64,000 nucleotides of DNA from Hyphomicrobiales bacterium (GTDB taxonomy: Bacteria; Pseudomonadota; Alphaproteobacteria; Rhizobiales; Rhizobiaceae). The position numbers and the translations under genes were made by a program. The stretch covers positions 62,001-126,000 of the forward strand of contig UCAG01000004.1 of the NCBI GenBank assembly GCA_900470285.1, given 5' to 3'. Under the pieces are notes generated by a model. That model saw only the letters and a list, made by a program, of their open reading frames with translations. It was not told where the DNA came from and ran no database searches. Each line of letters opens with the position of its first letter. The first letter of the stretch is position 1. Below are positions 44,814-55,013 of the stretch, one piece after another.

Positions 44814-46286
44814 ATGTTTGATGCGTTGATTTCATATTGGCCGGTTTACTGGCCGCATATTGTACTTGGTTTTTCGCTGATTATCGGTGCAATTGCTGCT
44901 GTTCATGCGACTATGACCAAAGAGGAAGTCCGCTCCGCTCTCGGGTGGGTCGGCGTTATTATGCTGTCGCCGATTATCGGTGCCGTGGTCTATGCCATTG
45001 CCGGTGTGAACCGTATCAGACGAACTTCGCTGAGTATGCAGCGTGCTGGCATGACTGATATCGAACTCTACCACTTGTCGCATTATGATGCCTCACCTGA
45101 TGAAGTGCGCGATGCCAGCGGTAGTAATTTTATTGCGATGAAACGGCTGGGTGATGTTGTCAGCCGCTGTAATCTGACATCAGGCAATAATATTGAAGTT
45201 TTGCAGAGTGGTGATATCGCCTATGCGGCCATGCTTGAGGCAATAGGCAGGGCAAAGCGCAGTATTCTGCTGGAAACCTATATTTTTGATAATGATGAAA
45301 TCGGCAAGCAATTTGCCGAGGCGCTTGGTAAGGCTGTTGTTCGTGGCGTTGAAGTTCGTGTGCTGGTGGACGCTGTCGGCGCCCGCTATTCCACGCCGAG
45401 TATAGTTGGTTTGCTGCGCTCCAAGACCGTGCAGGCAGAGGTATTTAACGGCAAGCTGATTATGGGGCTGCGTCTGCCTTACGCCAATCTGCGCACGCAC
45501 CGTAAAATCCTGATTATTGACGGGGGAATTGCTTTTACCGGCGGTATGAATATCCGCGCAGGCTTCACTACGGAGTTTGCCCGTGATCATGCGGCGCAGG
45601 ATACGCATTTTCGCCTGACAGGGCCGGTTGTGACAGATTTGTTCAACACTGCATCCGAGGACTGGCGTTTTACCACAGATGAGCATCTGAGCGGTGCGGC
45701 ATGGTCTGTGACACCGCCGGCCTTTTCGCCCGGTGAGGGGCTGCTGGTGCGTGCTGTGCCTTCAGGGCCGGATAAGAGTCTTGAAACCAATCATAAAATT
45801 ATGATGGGCGCTTTTTCCGTTGCCGAAAAACACATTCGTATCATGACGCCTTATCTGCTGCCGGATCGTGAGCTGGTCAGTGCGCTAGTAACGGCTGCGC
45901 GGCGCGGTGTTACGGTTGATATTGTTGTGCCTGCGCAGAATAATCTGGTGCTGGTGGATATGGCGATGACGGCGCAGTTCGATCAGCTGTTGAAAGACGG
46001 TTGCCGGATCTGGCGCGCCAAGGGTGCATTTAATCACTCGAAACTGATGAGCGTCGATGATGTCTGGGCTTATGTCGGCTCCAGCAATCTTGATCCGCGT
46101 TCTCTGCGTCTGAACTTTGAGATTGATCTTGAAATCTATGATGCCGGAACGGCGAAATCCATTTCCAGACGCATTGATCAGCATGTGGCGCTGGGTACAG
46201 GTGTCAAGCTGGCCGATCTGAAGGCGCGGCCGTTCTCCCGCCGTTTGCTGGAGCGGATTGTCTGGCTGGGGTCGCCATATCTTTAA
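44814..46286 (+). CDS. cls: Cardiolipin synthase
   Basis: Joins phosphatidylglycerol molecules into cardiolipin at the inner membrane. 490 aa: two N-terminal membrane helices and two phospholipase D motifs, HRKILIIDGG in the middle and HSKLMSVDD near the C-terminus, the latter followed by SSNLDPRSLRLNFE. Its last four bases overlap the end of the convergent EEP gene. Confidence 0.93.
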   Translation: MFDALISYWPVYWPHIVLGFSLIIGAIAAVHATMTKEEVRSALGWVGVIMLSPIIGAVVYAIAGVNRIRRTSLSMQRAGMTDIELYHLSHYDASPDEVRDASGSNFIAMKRLGDVVSRCNLTSGNNIEVLQSGDIAYAAMLEAIGRAKRSILLETYIFDNDEIGKQFAEALGKAVVRGVEVRVLVDAVGARYSTPSIVGLLRSKTVQAEVFNGKLIMGLRLPYANLRTHRKILIIDGGIAFTGGMNIRAGFTTEFARDHAAQDTHFRLTGPVVTDLFNTASEDWRFTTDEHLSGAAWSVTPPAFSPGEGLLVRAVPSGPDKSLETNHKIMMGAFSVAEKHIRIMTPYLLPDRELVSALVTAARRGVTVDIVVPAQNNLVLVDMAMTAQFDQLLKDGCRIWRAKGAFNHSKLMSVDDVWAYVGSSNLDPRSLRLNFEIDLEIYDAGTAKSISRRIDQHVALGTGVKLADLKARPFSRRLLERIVWLGSPYL

Positions 46287-47140
46287 GCAGAAAAACGCGC
46301 CTGTATAGGATTAGGTAAATCCAGTGCTCTGAGGTCGAGATGGGCTTTGATCGGCAGATGATCTGAAGCGATACGGGCAAGCGGCGTGTTATGCACTTCG
46401 ACCGAGGTAACAAGCTTCTGCGGACTGCTGAGGATACGATCCAGTGCCAGTACCGGAAATCTTGAAGGAAAGCTCGGAACGGCGCCTGCTGTCAGATTAA
46501 ACACCGGTTGCAAAGTTGCCAGCGAGGAGCCTTTGCCGACGCGCCATTCATTGAGATCGCCGATCAGAATGGTCGGACGCTCATTATCCTCACGGATCAT
46601 CGAGAGCAGGGTTTCTGCCTGACGGGAACGGGAATGTTTCAGCAGGCCGAAATGCGCAGCAATAATCCGCAGTGGGCCTTCTTCCAGATCAATATCTGCA
46701 ACCACAGCACCGCGCGGCTCCACACCCGGTAATTTCAGCTGGTGAATATCTCTGATAAGTCCCTGCCGGAATAAAAGCAGATTGCCATGCCAGCCATGAC
46801 CGTTGGGCGACATAGTCTGGATCGGCACCGGCACTAAGCCGCTGTCTCTCTCCAGATGTTGCAGATTGAGCAGGCCGTGGCGCTCACCAAAACGCTTGTC
46901 CGCTTCCTGAATGGCGATGATATCGGCGTTCAGTTCGGAGATAACCTGAGCCGTGCGTTCGGGGTCGAATTTTTTGTCAATGCCGATACATTTATGGACA
47001 TTGTAGGAGGCAACAATTGTATCTCCGCTCGGATTATTATCTGCCAATGGCCGGTAGCCGCGCCGGTTGCGTATTGCTCTCAGAACCGTCTGGGGTAATT
47101 TCCTGTCATGCAATTTCTTACGCAAGCGCAGTTTCCTCAT
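46283..47140 (-). CDS. Endonuclease/exonuclease/phosphatase-family protein
   Basis: 285-aa EEP-fold protein: VASYNVHKCIGID, the metal-binding Glu in AIQEAD, GDLNEW and the terminal SDHLPI are all visible. Members include phosphodiesterases and nucleases; proximity to cls is common and suggests a lipid link, but activity is not predictable. Basic N-terminus, no signal peptide. Confidence 0.88.
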   Translation of the reverse strand: MRKLRLRKKLHDRKLPQTVLRAIRNRRGYRPLADNNPSGDTIVASYNVHKCIGIDKKFDPERTAQVISELNADIIAIQEADKRFGERHGLLNLQHLERDSGLVPVPIQTMSPNGHGWHGNLLLFRQGLIRDIHQLKLPGVEPRGAVVADIDLEEGPLRIIAAHFGLLKHSRSRQAETLLSMIREDNERPTILIGDLNEWRVGKGSSLATLQPVFNLTAGAVPSFPSRFPVLALDRILSSPQKLVTSVEVHNTPLARIASDHLPIKAHLDLRALDLPNPIQARFSA

Positions 47141-47309
47141 TGCAGATCACTAGAGCATCTCCGGAGGGTGTTTGGTGCCGGAATAGCGCAGTCAGAGATT
47201 GTGTATATAGGGTGCTGAGCGACCCCGAGCAATATCATGCGTGATTTTTGCCAAACCCGCAGATGATACTTTCGTATATTTATAGCCCAAGAATGCGGTT
47301 TAAACTGGT

Positions 47310-48362
47310 CTAAAGCATCGATTTGTCAAAACGGACTGCACAATTACGGCCACGGGCTTTGGCTGTGTAAAGTGCTTTATCCGCGTGGCAGGACATTTGC
47401 TCACTGGTACGGCCGTCCTCGGGTACCAGCAATGTTCCGATACTGACAGCTGAATGAATCTCCTGTCCGTTGATTTTGAACGGGATGCGGAAGGCTTCAA
47501 CCAGATCGTCGGCAATCGTTTTTAATGTATTATCACTTTGCGTTTCCGGCAGAATAATACAAAACTCATCGCCGCCGATACGTACGGGAATATCATCAGA
47601 ACTCAAAACAGAACGGATTCTTTCTGCCGCCTGCTTTAACAATCTGTCCCCGGTCGGATGTCCGTGCGTGTCATTGATGGTTTTAAAATTGTCCATATCC
47701 AGCAACAAAACGCCGGCAGAGCGTTTTTCATCAAAATGCTGACGCAGAAACGGCGAAACATATTCCTTCAAAGCGCGACGGTTGTAGAGCTGTGTCAGCG
47801 GATCGGTCAGAGAGCTTTTCCATAGGTTGGTTTTGTCATTTTGCAAAACAACATTCTTGCGTTGCAGCCGCAGCAGGGCACTTGCGAGCAGAGCAAAGCG
47901 GCGCATCTCTTCGCAATCGTCATCGCTCAGTGTGCGTGGCTTTGTGTCAATGATACACAAAGCACCCAACGTCATCCCTGCATCAATCTCCAGCGGGAAG
48001 CCTGCATAGAAGCGGAAGGACGGATCGCCGGTAACATAGTTTTTGCTGCTGAAGGCAGGATCGCGCGTCATATCCTGCACAATAAACTGGCGGCCTGATC
48101 TGACAACATAGGTGCATGCGGATTGTTCACGCGGACAATCTTCTGCTTTGATGCCCGCTGTTGAAGCGATGCGCTGCCAGTCTTCATCAATAATCGTCAC
48201 TGCGCAGGATGCTGCGTGGAAAACATTTTTGACAAGCGTTGTGAGAATGTTCAGCTCATCTGTAATTGTGAACTGGGAAGGAAGCAGGCTGCGAACAGAT
48301 ACAAGACGTTCAGCTTCATTCACAGGGATTTCAAACGGCCGGGCAGCATTCTGACTGATCAA
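47310..48362 (-). CDS. GAF-GGDEF diguanylate cyclase
   Basis: 350 aa: N-terminal GAF sensor domain (about residues 30-165, with several Cys), then a GGDEF domain (about 185-350) with intact RIGGDEF active site and LLLDMDNFKTINDTHGHPTGD. Likely makes cyclic-di-GMP in response to a cytosolic ligand or redox cue. The inhibitory RxxD site that normally lies five residues before GGDEF is missing (SSDD). Monocistronic. Confidence 0.9.
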   Translation of the reverse strand: MISQNAARPFEIPVNEAERLVSVRSLLPSQFTITDELNILTTLVKNVFHAASCAVTIIDEDWQRIASTAGIKAEDCPREQSACTYVVRSGRQFIVQDMTRDPAFSSKNYVTGDPSFRFYAGFPLEIDAGMTLGALCIIDTKPRTLSDDDCEEMRRFALLASALLRLQRKNVVLQNDKTNLWKSSLTDPLTQLYNRRALKEYVSPFLRQHFDEKRSAGVLLLDMDNFKTINDTHGHPTGDRLLKQAAERIRSVLSSDDIPVRIGGDEFCIILPETQSDNTLKTIADDLVEAFRIPFKINGQEIHSAVSIGTLLVPEDGRTSEQMSCHADKALYTAKARGRNCAVRFDKSML

Positions 48363-48535
48363 GATATGTTCCAGATTTCTGTTTTATAAGAAAGGTGGCA
48401 TGCAAAGACGGGTAGTATAAACGACAGTGCTGCTGGTCGTGTTTGGTGTTTTTTGTTTCGCCAGCAGATGTTACAACAATATTAGTGTGCTCTTACAAAA
48501 AAGGAAACGGGATAATCTGATAAAAAATATCTGAT

Positions 48536-48745
48536 TTATTCGGGAACCATTAATCCGTCAAAAACATCGAGTAAAGCGTCGGAAATTGCTGAGCCGAGAT
48601 CGGCGGCAGTTCTGGCCAGTTCTTCTTCATTCATATCGCGTGCCGCCATCGCCAGTGCCGCACCTTGCTGCGTAACGATTTCCTGAGCGCGTTGAATAGC
48701 CCAGAGTGCAAACTCACTGCGATTATCAATTGCGACAGTTTCCAT
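48536..48745 (-). CDS. Hypothetical 69-aa protein
   Basis: Small acidic, Ala-rich, probably all-helical protein with no Cys and no membrane segment. Not recognised. It follows tRNA-Leu and its terminator and precedes the GGDEF gene on the same strand. AGGAAA lies before the start. Confidence 0.6.
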   Translation of the reverse strand: METVAIDNRSEFALWAIQRAQEIVTQQGAALAMAARDMNEEELARTAADLGSAISDALLDVFDGLMVPE

Positions 48746-48802
48746 AAGTGTTTCCTGCTGAGAAGAAGAGGGTGTGATACAGTGTGGATGAAATACAGAT
48801 AC

Positions 48803-48824
48803 AAAAAAACCCGCTTGCGCGGGT
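48803..48824 (-). terminator. Terminator after tRNA-Leu
   Basis: ACCCGC / GCGGGT stem with a TTGC loop; the minus-strand transcript ends in a seven-T run. Confidence 0.88.
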
Positions 48825-48858
48825 GTTTTTGTTAAAGACCTTGGTAGTAGTCTTTATA

Positions 48859-48945
48859 TGGTGCCCAGAAGAGGACTCGAACCTCCACGCCCTTGCGAGC
48901 GCCAGCACCTGAAGCTGGTGCGTCTACCAATTCCGCCATCTGGGC
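48859..48945 (-). tRNA. tRNA-Leu(CAG)
   Basis: Minus-strand cloverleaf: acceptor GCCCAGA..TCTGGGC, D-arm GGCGGAATTGGTAGACGC typical of leucine tRNAs, anticodon CAG within TTCAGGT, long variable arm, GGTTCGAGTCC T-arm and encoded CCA at 48859-48861. Confidence 0.97.
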
Positions 48946-49113
48946 GTTGAGTGACCGTTTAAAGGGCAGAGTGATTCATGTCAACGGCATTTCATTGAAA
49001 ATTGCAGAAAATTTGTATTTTTTTGAAGTTTTTTTGTTTTTTCGTCTCAGGATGGAAAATAAAATCATTTCAACATCTTAGACGTGTGTTGTTTCCCGTA
49101 TTATCTAAAGAAA

Positions 49114-49143
49114 AAAGCCGGACACATGAATGTATCCGGCTTT
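49114..49143 (-). terminator. Terminator of gpmA
   Basis: 13-pair stem around AAAGCCGGA / TCCGGCTTT with one mismatch and a TGAA loop; minus-strand T-run follows. Confidence 0.88.
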
Positions 49144-49169
49144 GAATCGCTCTGAACGAATGGCTCTGA

Positions 49170-49790
49170 TTATGCGCTCAGCACTTTCTTGGAAGCGATT
49201 GTGCTGTCTGCATTCAGTTCATAAATGATAGGCACACCGGTATTCAGTTCCTGCGCAATGATTTCATCGCTGGTCAGACCTTCCAGAGCCATAATCAGGG
49301 CGCGCAGGGAATTGCCGTGAGCGGCAACCAGCACTTTTTCACCACGCAATACATGCGGCTGGATTGTGTGCAGATAATAAGGCCAGACGCGTGCGCCGGT
49401 ATCGCGCAGGCTTTCACCGCCCGGAGGCGGCACATCATAGGAGCGGCGCCAGACGTGAACCTGTTCTTCACCCCATTTTGCGCGGGCATCATCCTTGTTG
49501 AGGCCGGAAAGATCACCATAGTCGCGCTCATTCAGCGCAACATTGCGGATGGTCTGCAAATCAGACTGACCAAGCTGGTCAAGAATATGCTGACAGGTGA
49601 TCTGTGCACGGGACAGATCAGATGTGTAAGCAATATCAAATTTCAGACCGGCATCTTTCAGGCGCTGGCCTGCGGCTTTGGCCTCTGCATGGCCCTGTTC
49701 GGTCAGGGACGGATCGCGCCAGCCGGTAAACAGGTTTTTCAGATTCCATTCGCTTTGGCCGTGGCGGACAAGAACAAGGGTGCGGGACAT
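49170..49790 (-). CDS. gpmA: 2,3-bisphosphoglycerate-dependent phosphoglycerate mutase
   Basis: Glycolytic enzyme, 206 aa. Phospho-His motif [12 protein letters not shown], the second catalytic His in [11 protein letters not shown], and [13 protein letters not shown] are intact. It lacks the roughly 25-residue loop of E. coli GpmA, as in other alphaproteobacteria. Follows dapB by 38 bases. Confidence 0.95.
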   Translation of the reverse strand: MSRTLVLVRHGQSEWNLKNLFTGWRDPSLTEQGHAEAKAAGQRLKDAGLKFDIAYTSDLSRAQITCQHILDQLGQSDLQTIRNVALNERDYGDLSGLNKDDARAKWGEEQVHVWRRSYDVPPPGGESLRDTGARVWPYYLHTIQPHVLRGEKVLVAAHGNSLRALIMALEGLTSDEIIAQELNTGVPIIYELNADSTIASKKVLSA

Positions 49791-49828
49791 AAGTTTATCT
49801 CCGATTGAATAGACGAATAAAAACGGGG

Positions 49829-50671
49829 TCAGAGGCCGAGAACGTCACGCATTGAATAAAGACCCGGTTTTTTGCCGTGTCCCCATAATGCCGCTGCTAC
49901 CGCGCCTTGTGCGAAGACGGAGCGGTCCTGTGCCTGATGGGATAAAGTGATGCGTTCTGAAAGACCGGCAAAAATCACAGAATGATCCCCGACAACAGAA
50001 CCGCCGCGCAAAGAAGCGAAACCGATTGTGCCGTCCTCGCGTGCGCCGGTATGGCCGTCGCGCACCCTGACACTGTGATCTTTCAGTGTAATGCCACGGC
50101 CATCTGCTGCCGCTTCACCAAGGAGCAGGGCAGTGCCGGAAGGGGCATCAACTTTATGCTTATGATGCATTTCGAAGATTTCAATATCGAAGGCGGAAGG
50201 GCTGAGCGCGCGTGCTGCCTGTTCTACCAATGCAGACAGGAGATTAACGCCGAGGCTCATATTACCGGATTTGATGATTGTCGCATGACGGGCGGCGGCG
50301 CGGATCTTTTCCTCATCATCCTCCGAACAGCCTGTAGTGCCGATCACATGGACAATGCGTGCCTGCGCGGCAAGCGCTGCATAGGTCAGCGTCGAAGCGG
50401 GCGTGGTGAAATCCAGCACACCTTGCGCCTCGGCAAAAACCGGCAGCGGATCGGCAGAGATGAGGATGCCGTTTTTACCGCAGCCTGCTATTTCACCGGC
50501 ATCCTGTCCGATCAGTGGGGAGCCTTCACGCACAATCGCGCCTGAAAGAACAGTCTCCGGATTTTCCGCAATGGCACGAATGAGTGCTTTTCCCATACGC
50601 CCGCCTGCGCCGGTGACAACAAGGCGCATCGGGGACGAAGAAGTCTGCATGGCTGAAACAGTTGAGGTCAT
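49829..50671 (-). CDS. dapB: 4-hydroxy-tetrahydrodipicolinate reductase
   Basis: Lysine/diaminopimelate pathway enzyme, 280 aa. NAD(P) loop [13 protein letters not shown], substrate signature [15 protein letters not shown]. There are extra N-terminal residues before MRLVV (residue 15); 50629 is an alternative start. Three bases after the ABC exporter stop, so co-transcribed with it. Confidence 0.93.
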   Translation of the reverse strand: MTSTVSAMQTSSSPMRLVVTGAGGRMGKALIRAIAENPETVLSGAIVREGSPLIGQDAGEIAGCGKNGILISADPLPVFAEAQGVLDFTTPASTLTYAALAAQARIVHVIGTTGCSEDDEEKIRAAARHATIIKSGNMSLGVNLLSALVEQAARALSPSAFDIEIFEMHHKHKVDAPSGTALLLGEAAADGRGITLKDHSVRVRDGHTGAREDGTIGFASLRGGSVVGDHSVIFAGLSERITLSHQAQDRSVFAQGAVAAALWGHGKKPGLYSMRDVLGL

Positions 50672-50674
50672 GAC

Positions 50675-52483
50675 TTATCCGATCAGGGTTTCATTCTCAG
50701 GTGCGGATTGCAGCTGGTAGAAGCGGGCGTAAATCCCGTTCTCAATGGAGATGAGATCGGCATGGCGGCCTTCTTCAACAATATTACCCGCTTCCATAAC
50801 GATGATTTTATCCGCACTGACCACAGTGGAAAGCCGATGGGCAATCACAATCGTGGTGCGGTCCTTCATGATGGTTTCCAGAGCCTGCTGCACCCGTTTT
50901 TCAGAATCATTATCGAGGGCGGATGTGGCTTCATCGAGCAGCAGGATCGGCGCATTGCGCACGATTGCACGGGCAATGGAAAGGCGCTGGCGCTGTCCGC
51001 CGGAAAGCGTCACACCGTTTTCGCCGACAGGACTGTCATAGCCCTGCGGCTGACGGATGATGAATTCATGGGCATTGGCGAGTTTCGCGGCCTCAATGAT
51101 TTCTTCTTCTGTCGCATCGGGACGGCCATAGCGGATATTATCGGCAATGGTGCCTTCAAACAGGTATGGCTGTTGCGAAACATAGGCGATGGAATGGCGC
51201 AGTGAATTGACAGTCACACCGGCAATATCCTGATCGTCAATGAGAATACGCCCGTCATTGACATCATAGAAACGCTGGATCAGCGCAATCAATGTGGATT
51301 TACCTGCACCGGACGCACCGACAATGGCCGTTGTCTCACCGGCTTTTGCGATAAAACTGACGCCTTTGAGAACCTGCTGATGCTCAGGTGTGCCCTGCGC
51401 ATGATAGGCAAACTGGACATCTTCAAAACGGACAGTTCCGTTCTGCACTTTTAGTTCAACAGCATCGGGACGATCACTCTGTGCCGGTTGCAGATCGAGA
51501 ATTTCATAGATCATGCGGGCATTGACGAGTGCACGTTCCAGACTGACCTGCAGACGCGCAAGGCGGCGTGCAGGGTCATAGGCCAGCATCATCGAAGTGA
51601 TAAAGGCGAACATTGTGCCGGGCGGCTGCTGTTCGGCGATAGCACGGTAACCGGCATAAGCAATGACGGAAGCGATAGCGATACCGGCGAGAATTTCGGA
51701 AATCGGAGTTACACGCTCAGAAACACTGGCGATTTTATTGGAACGTGTTTCAGCCAGTTCGATCAGGCCGTTGATTTTGCCACGCAACTGATCTTCCATC
51801 GTGAAGGCTTTCACAATGGCGATACCCTGCGTGGTTTCCTGCATTGCACCGAGCAGATGGGAATTCAGATGCACAACCTCGCGCGTGACCGTGCGGATAC
51901 GGCGTGAAACATAGGTCACGGTCAGAATCAGCGGCGGCGCGATCAGCAGTGAATAAAGCGATAAATATGGTTCCTGATAGACCATGATGCAGATCAGGCC
52001 GACCAGCATCACCGCATCACGCGCCAGCGATGTGATCGTCATATTCATCAGATCGCGCATACCGCTGATATTCTGATTGATCTGCGCTGCCAGATGACCG
52101 GAGCGATGATCATTATAGAAATTCAGTCCCAATTTCATCAGATGCGCGAAGACACGTTTCTGGTAGATCGCGGCCAGATTGTTACCAATCTTGGCCAGTT
52201 GTACCGCCTGAATATAACTGCCCAGCCCGCGCAGAATAAAAGCGAGCAGAATAGAACCGGCAATATAGACGATCAGATCAGCGCGCTGCTTGTAGAAAAT
52301 GTCATTAATGACATCGCGCATAATATAGCCGACAAAGACGGTGGCGCCGGAAATCATCAGGGAGCCGGCAATGGCCTTGGCATAAGATAATTTGTGATCG
52401 GAAAAATTTTCAGAAAGCACACGACGGATCATCTGTGTGGTTTCTGCGGGATCAATCTTTTTTTTCTTTTTAAATAAAGTCAC
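50675..52483 (-). CDS. MsbA-like ABC exporter (fused membrane and ATPase domains)
   Basis: 602-aa half-transporter: six membrane helices (about residues 40-320), then an ATPase domain with Walker A GASGAGKST, signature LSGGQRQR and Walker B ILLLDEATSALD. It resembles lipid A/multidrug exporters. The very basic start (FKKKKKIDP) is cytoplasmic. Operon with dapB and gpmA by spacing; a specific substrate cannot be assigned. Confidence 0.92.
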   Translation of the reverse strand: MTLFKKKKKIDPAETTQMIRRVLSENFSDHKLSYAKAIAGSLMISGATVFVGYIMRDVINDIFYKQRADLIVYIAGSILLAFILRGLGSYIQAVQLAKIGNNLAAIYQKRVFAHLMKLGLNFYNDHRSGHLAAQINQNISGMRDLMNMTITSLARDAVMLVGLICIMVYQEPYLSLYSLLIAPPLILTVTYVSRRIRTVTREVVHLNSHLLGAMQETTQGIAIVKAFTMEDQLRGKINGLIELAETRSNKIASVSERVTPISEILAGIAIASVIAYAGYRAIAEQQPPGTMFAFITSMMLAYDPARRLARLQVSLERALVNARMIYEILDLQPAQSDRPDAVELKVQNGTVRFEDVQFAYHAQGTPEHQQVLKGVSFIAKAGETTAIVGASGAGKSTLIALIQRFYDVNDGRILIDDQDIAGVTVNSLRHSIAYVSQQPYLFEGTIADNIRYGRPDATEEEIIEAAKLANAHEFIIRQPQGYDSPVGENGVTLSGGQRQRLSIARAIVRNAPILLLDEATSALDNDSEKRVQQALETIMKDRTTIVIAHRLSTVVSADKIIVMEAGNIVEEGRHADLISIENGIYARFYQLQSAPENETLIG

Positions 52484-52744
52484 GGTCAGGGAAAATCCTG
52501 CTGCTGGTTATCTGTAAGCATCGGCAGGGTTTGCTGCGCCTGTCGTCTTTCCTTTTCTATAAAGCTGTAAAAAGCATTTGACCATGCTCTTTGCGCGAAA
52601 GCATGGTCAATAAGGTTTATGACTTATTATTGTTCAGAGCATTTCACCGCCAAATTGGATCACTTTGACGGCTGAGATAATGCGACCACTAAAGAATCCA
52701 GAGCGAGCACCGTGATTCAATCTGAATGCAAACCGCTCTGGCAA
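52484..52744. repeat. Intergenic region with two strong dyads
   Basis: Between glk and the exporter. Dyad 1: TTGACCATGCT / AGCATGGTCAA (52578-52588, 52600-52610). Dyad 2: CCAGAGCG / CGCTCTGG (52698-52705, 52734-52741). The latter is close to the glk stop and may end its message. The whole has the look of an alphaproteobacterial interspersed repeat; no second copy was noticed in the window. Confidence 0.5.
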
Positions 52745-53758
52745 TCAGCGCCAGCGGCGGCCGTCTGTGTGAATGTCAAAACGGGCAGGGGTGCGTGCAT
52801 AGGCCGAAAGACCTGCAATGGCTGCCAGCGGATGAGTGATGACATAGACAGGGATGGATTTGAGGATCAGCTGATGCGGTGCTTTATCCTCAAAAGCTGC
52901 GCGGAAACTGCCCGTACGCAAGGCGGAAATAATGCGCTGCGGAATACCGCCTGACAGATAAACGCCGCCATGTGCCATGAAAATCAGGGCAAGATCACCG
53001 GCGAGACGACCGAGATAGATTGCGAAAAGCTCTAAAGTCTCAGCGGCCTGTGCATTGCTTTTGTCCAGTGCCGCATCGGTGATCTCTGCCGGTGTAACGA
53101 GGGTCGGCTTCACACCATCGGCCTGACAGATTGCCTTGTAAATATGCTGCAAACCACGTCCGCAAAGCAGCTGCTCTGCAGAAACACGGCCGTCAATCTT
53201 TTCAATAAACGGAAAAATCTGCAGATCGCGCTCAGAGCGCGGGCCAAAATCCACATGACCACCTTCACCAGGTACCGGAACCCATGTCTGACGCGAGCGG
53301 ATCAGACCTGCAACACCAAGTCCTGTTCCCGGCCCCAGAACCACACGTTTGCCGTTCGGATGGGCGGCTGCACCGCCGATATTTTCCAGATGGTGATCGT
53401 CCAGCGAGACAACGGCCAGTGCCTGTGCTTCAAAATCATTGAGGACAGTGATGTCCTGCAGGTTGAAGCGTTCCATCATCTGGCGCGGCTTAACTACCCA
53501 CTGGCAATTGGTGAGCGGAATTTCATCGCCCTCGACAGGACCGGCTATAGCAATCACTGCCGAGCGCGGCTGGATGGATGTGTGATCCAGAACGACAGTC
53601 TGGATTGCATCTTCCAACGTTGCAAAATCTTTGGTCAGCAGAACCGGAAATTCTTTCGGCTCCGCGTAGGAATCAACCAGAATAGCAAAGCGGGCATTGG
53701 TGCCGCCGATATCACCGATAAGGACAGGAAAAACAAAGTTCGGATCGATATTAGGCAT
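52745..53758 (-). CDS. glk: Glucokinase
   Basis: Phosphorylates glucose with ATP. 337 aa, bacterial GlcK type: N-terminal [23 protein letters not shown], and the substrate-binding [10 protein letters not shown] are present. Stands alone between a repeat-like gap and mepA. Confidence 0.95.
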   Translation of the reverse strand: MPNIDPNFVFPVLIGDIGGTNARFAILVDSYAEPKEFPVLLTKDFATLEDAIQTVVLDHTSIQPRSAVIAIAGPVEGDEIPLTNCQWVVKPRQMMERFNLQDITVLNDFEAQALAVVSLDDHHLENIGGAAAHPNGKRVVLGPGTGLGVAGLIRSRQTWVPVPGEGGHVDFGPRSERDLQIFPFIEKIDGRVSAEQLLCGRGLQHIYKAICQADGVKPTLVTPAEITDAALDKSNAQAAETLELFAIYLGRLAGDLALIFMAHGGVYLSGGIPQRIISALRTGSFRAAFEDKAPHQLILKSIPVYVITHPLAAIAGLSAYARTPARFDIHTDGRRWR

Positions 53759-53910
53759 TGTTAATACTGCTTCTCACTCTGAATGTTTGTTTTATTGTTG
53801 CAGAGAAAGAGCCAAGCGATGATTGCTGTCTGCTCCGGCTCTAAATCGTTTTAATTCTATATCGGATGCGCTGGTTGATGAAAAGCGCAATAGTGTGACA
53901 GATTGAGCGA

Positions 53911-54921
53911 TTACGGTTTCTGGGCGGGCAGCGGTACAGAGGCCGGTGCCTGTTCCGGTGCAAAGGCGCTGGCATTGCCGCCTTTCTTCAGACCAAAAGT
54001 CACGTCTTGCACAGAAGTCGGAGCCGGTGCATTCAACAGGGATGCGCAGGCTTGCGGCAGTTGAGACACCATCATGATCTTTGGCGGTTTTGGTTTTTCA
54101 CCGGGTTTCGCAGGTTTTGCCGGTTTCCACGGCTCGTCAGTAAACCACCAGTCGAGTGGTTTGCCGCAACCGTCATCTTTGCCGGTCGGTTCCTGCGGTT
54201 TGCAATCCGGTGATCCGGCCTGACAGCGCAGACGCACATGGAAATGATAATGGTGCCCCCAGTAAGGGCGTACTTTAGCCAGCCAGCTGCGATCACCGGT
54301 TACGGTTTCGCAGAGTTGTTTTTTAATGCCGGGATGCACAAAAAGCCGTTCTACTTCCGGATAGCCGGCGGCATGTTTGAGCAGTGCCGTGCGTGACGGC
54401 GTCCATTTGTTCTGGTCCACATAGAGCGAATTTGCTTTGAGCATGGAAACCGCGCTCACATCCTCACGTTCCTGATTGGTGAAGCGGCGGTTTGGCATCG
54501 GTGTCAGCCAGATATCAGCATCTAGCCCGACCTGATGAGAAGCATGACCGGTGAGCATAGGGCCGCCGCGTGGCTGGGAAATGTCCCCGACCAGCAAGCC
54601 GTTCCAGCCGGTTTTAGCACTATCGCGGGAGAGTTTCTCCAGGAGTGCAATCAGGTTCGGATGACCCCAGTTGCGGTTGCGGGACAGGCGCATAACCTGC
54701 CAGTTTGGCCCGTCAACCGGCAACGCAACTGCACCGCTGATGCAGCCTTTGGAATAGAAACCGTAGGATTCCGGTGCCGTGACTGAAGGCAGTTTGACCG
54801 AGCCAAAAGCCTGCTTGGCCGGTGCATCAGCCTGTGCGGAAAATAATGCACTGCCTGAAAGGACAACAGCCAGTCCAAATCTTAAAAACAATGCGGATAG
54901 TTTGCGGGGGCGAAAGGTCAT
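53911..54921 (-). CDS. mepA: Penicillin-insensitive murein endopeptidase
   Basis: Periplasmic LAS-type metallopeptidase that cuts peptidoglycan cross-links. 336 aa, signal peptide ending in SAQA, zinc/catalytic residues in GHASHQVGLDADIWL and GHHYHFHVRL. A Pro/Lys-rich C-terminal linker (KPAKPGEKPKPPK) precedes a less conserved tail. Confidence 0.94.
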   Translation of the reverse strand: MTFRPRKLSALFLRFGLAVVLSGSALFSAQADAPAKQAFGSVKLPSVTAPESYGFYSKGCISGAVALPVDGPNWQVMRLSRNRNWGHPNLIALLEKLSRDSAKTGWNGLLVGDISQPRGGPMLTGHASHQVGLDADIWLTPMPNRRFTNQEREDVSAVSMLKANSLYVDQNKWTPSRTALLKHAAGYPEVERLFVHPGIKKQLCETVTGDRSWLAKVRPYWGHHYHFHVRLRCQAGSPDCKPQEPTGKDDGCGKPLDWWFTDEPWKPAKPAKPGEKPKPPKIMMVSQLPQACASLLNAPAPTSVQDVTFGLKKGGNASAFAPEQAPASVPLPAQKP

Positions 54922-55013
54922 CAGAACAGGTTCCGGTCATTTATAAATTTGCGAACAGCATCAACTGAGTTGCCTTGGCTGACAAGCGTAAAAATATCAC
55001 AGTTGAAGCGGGT

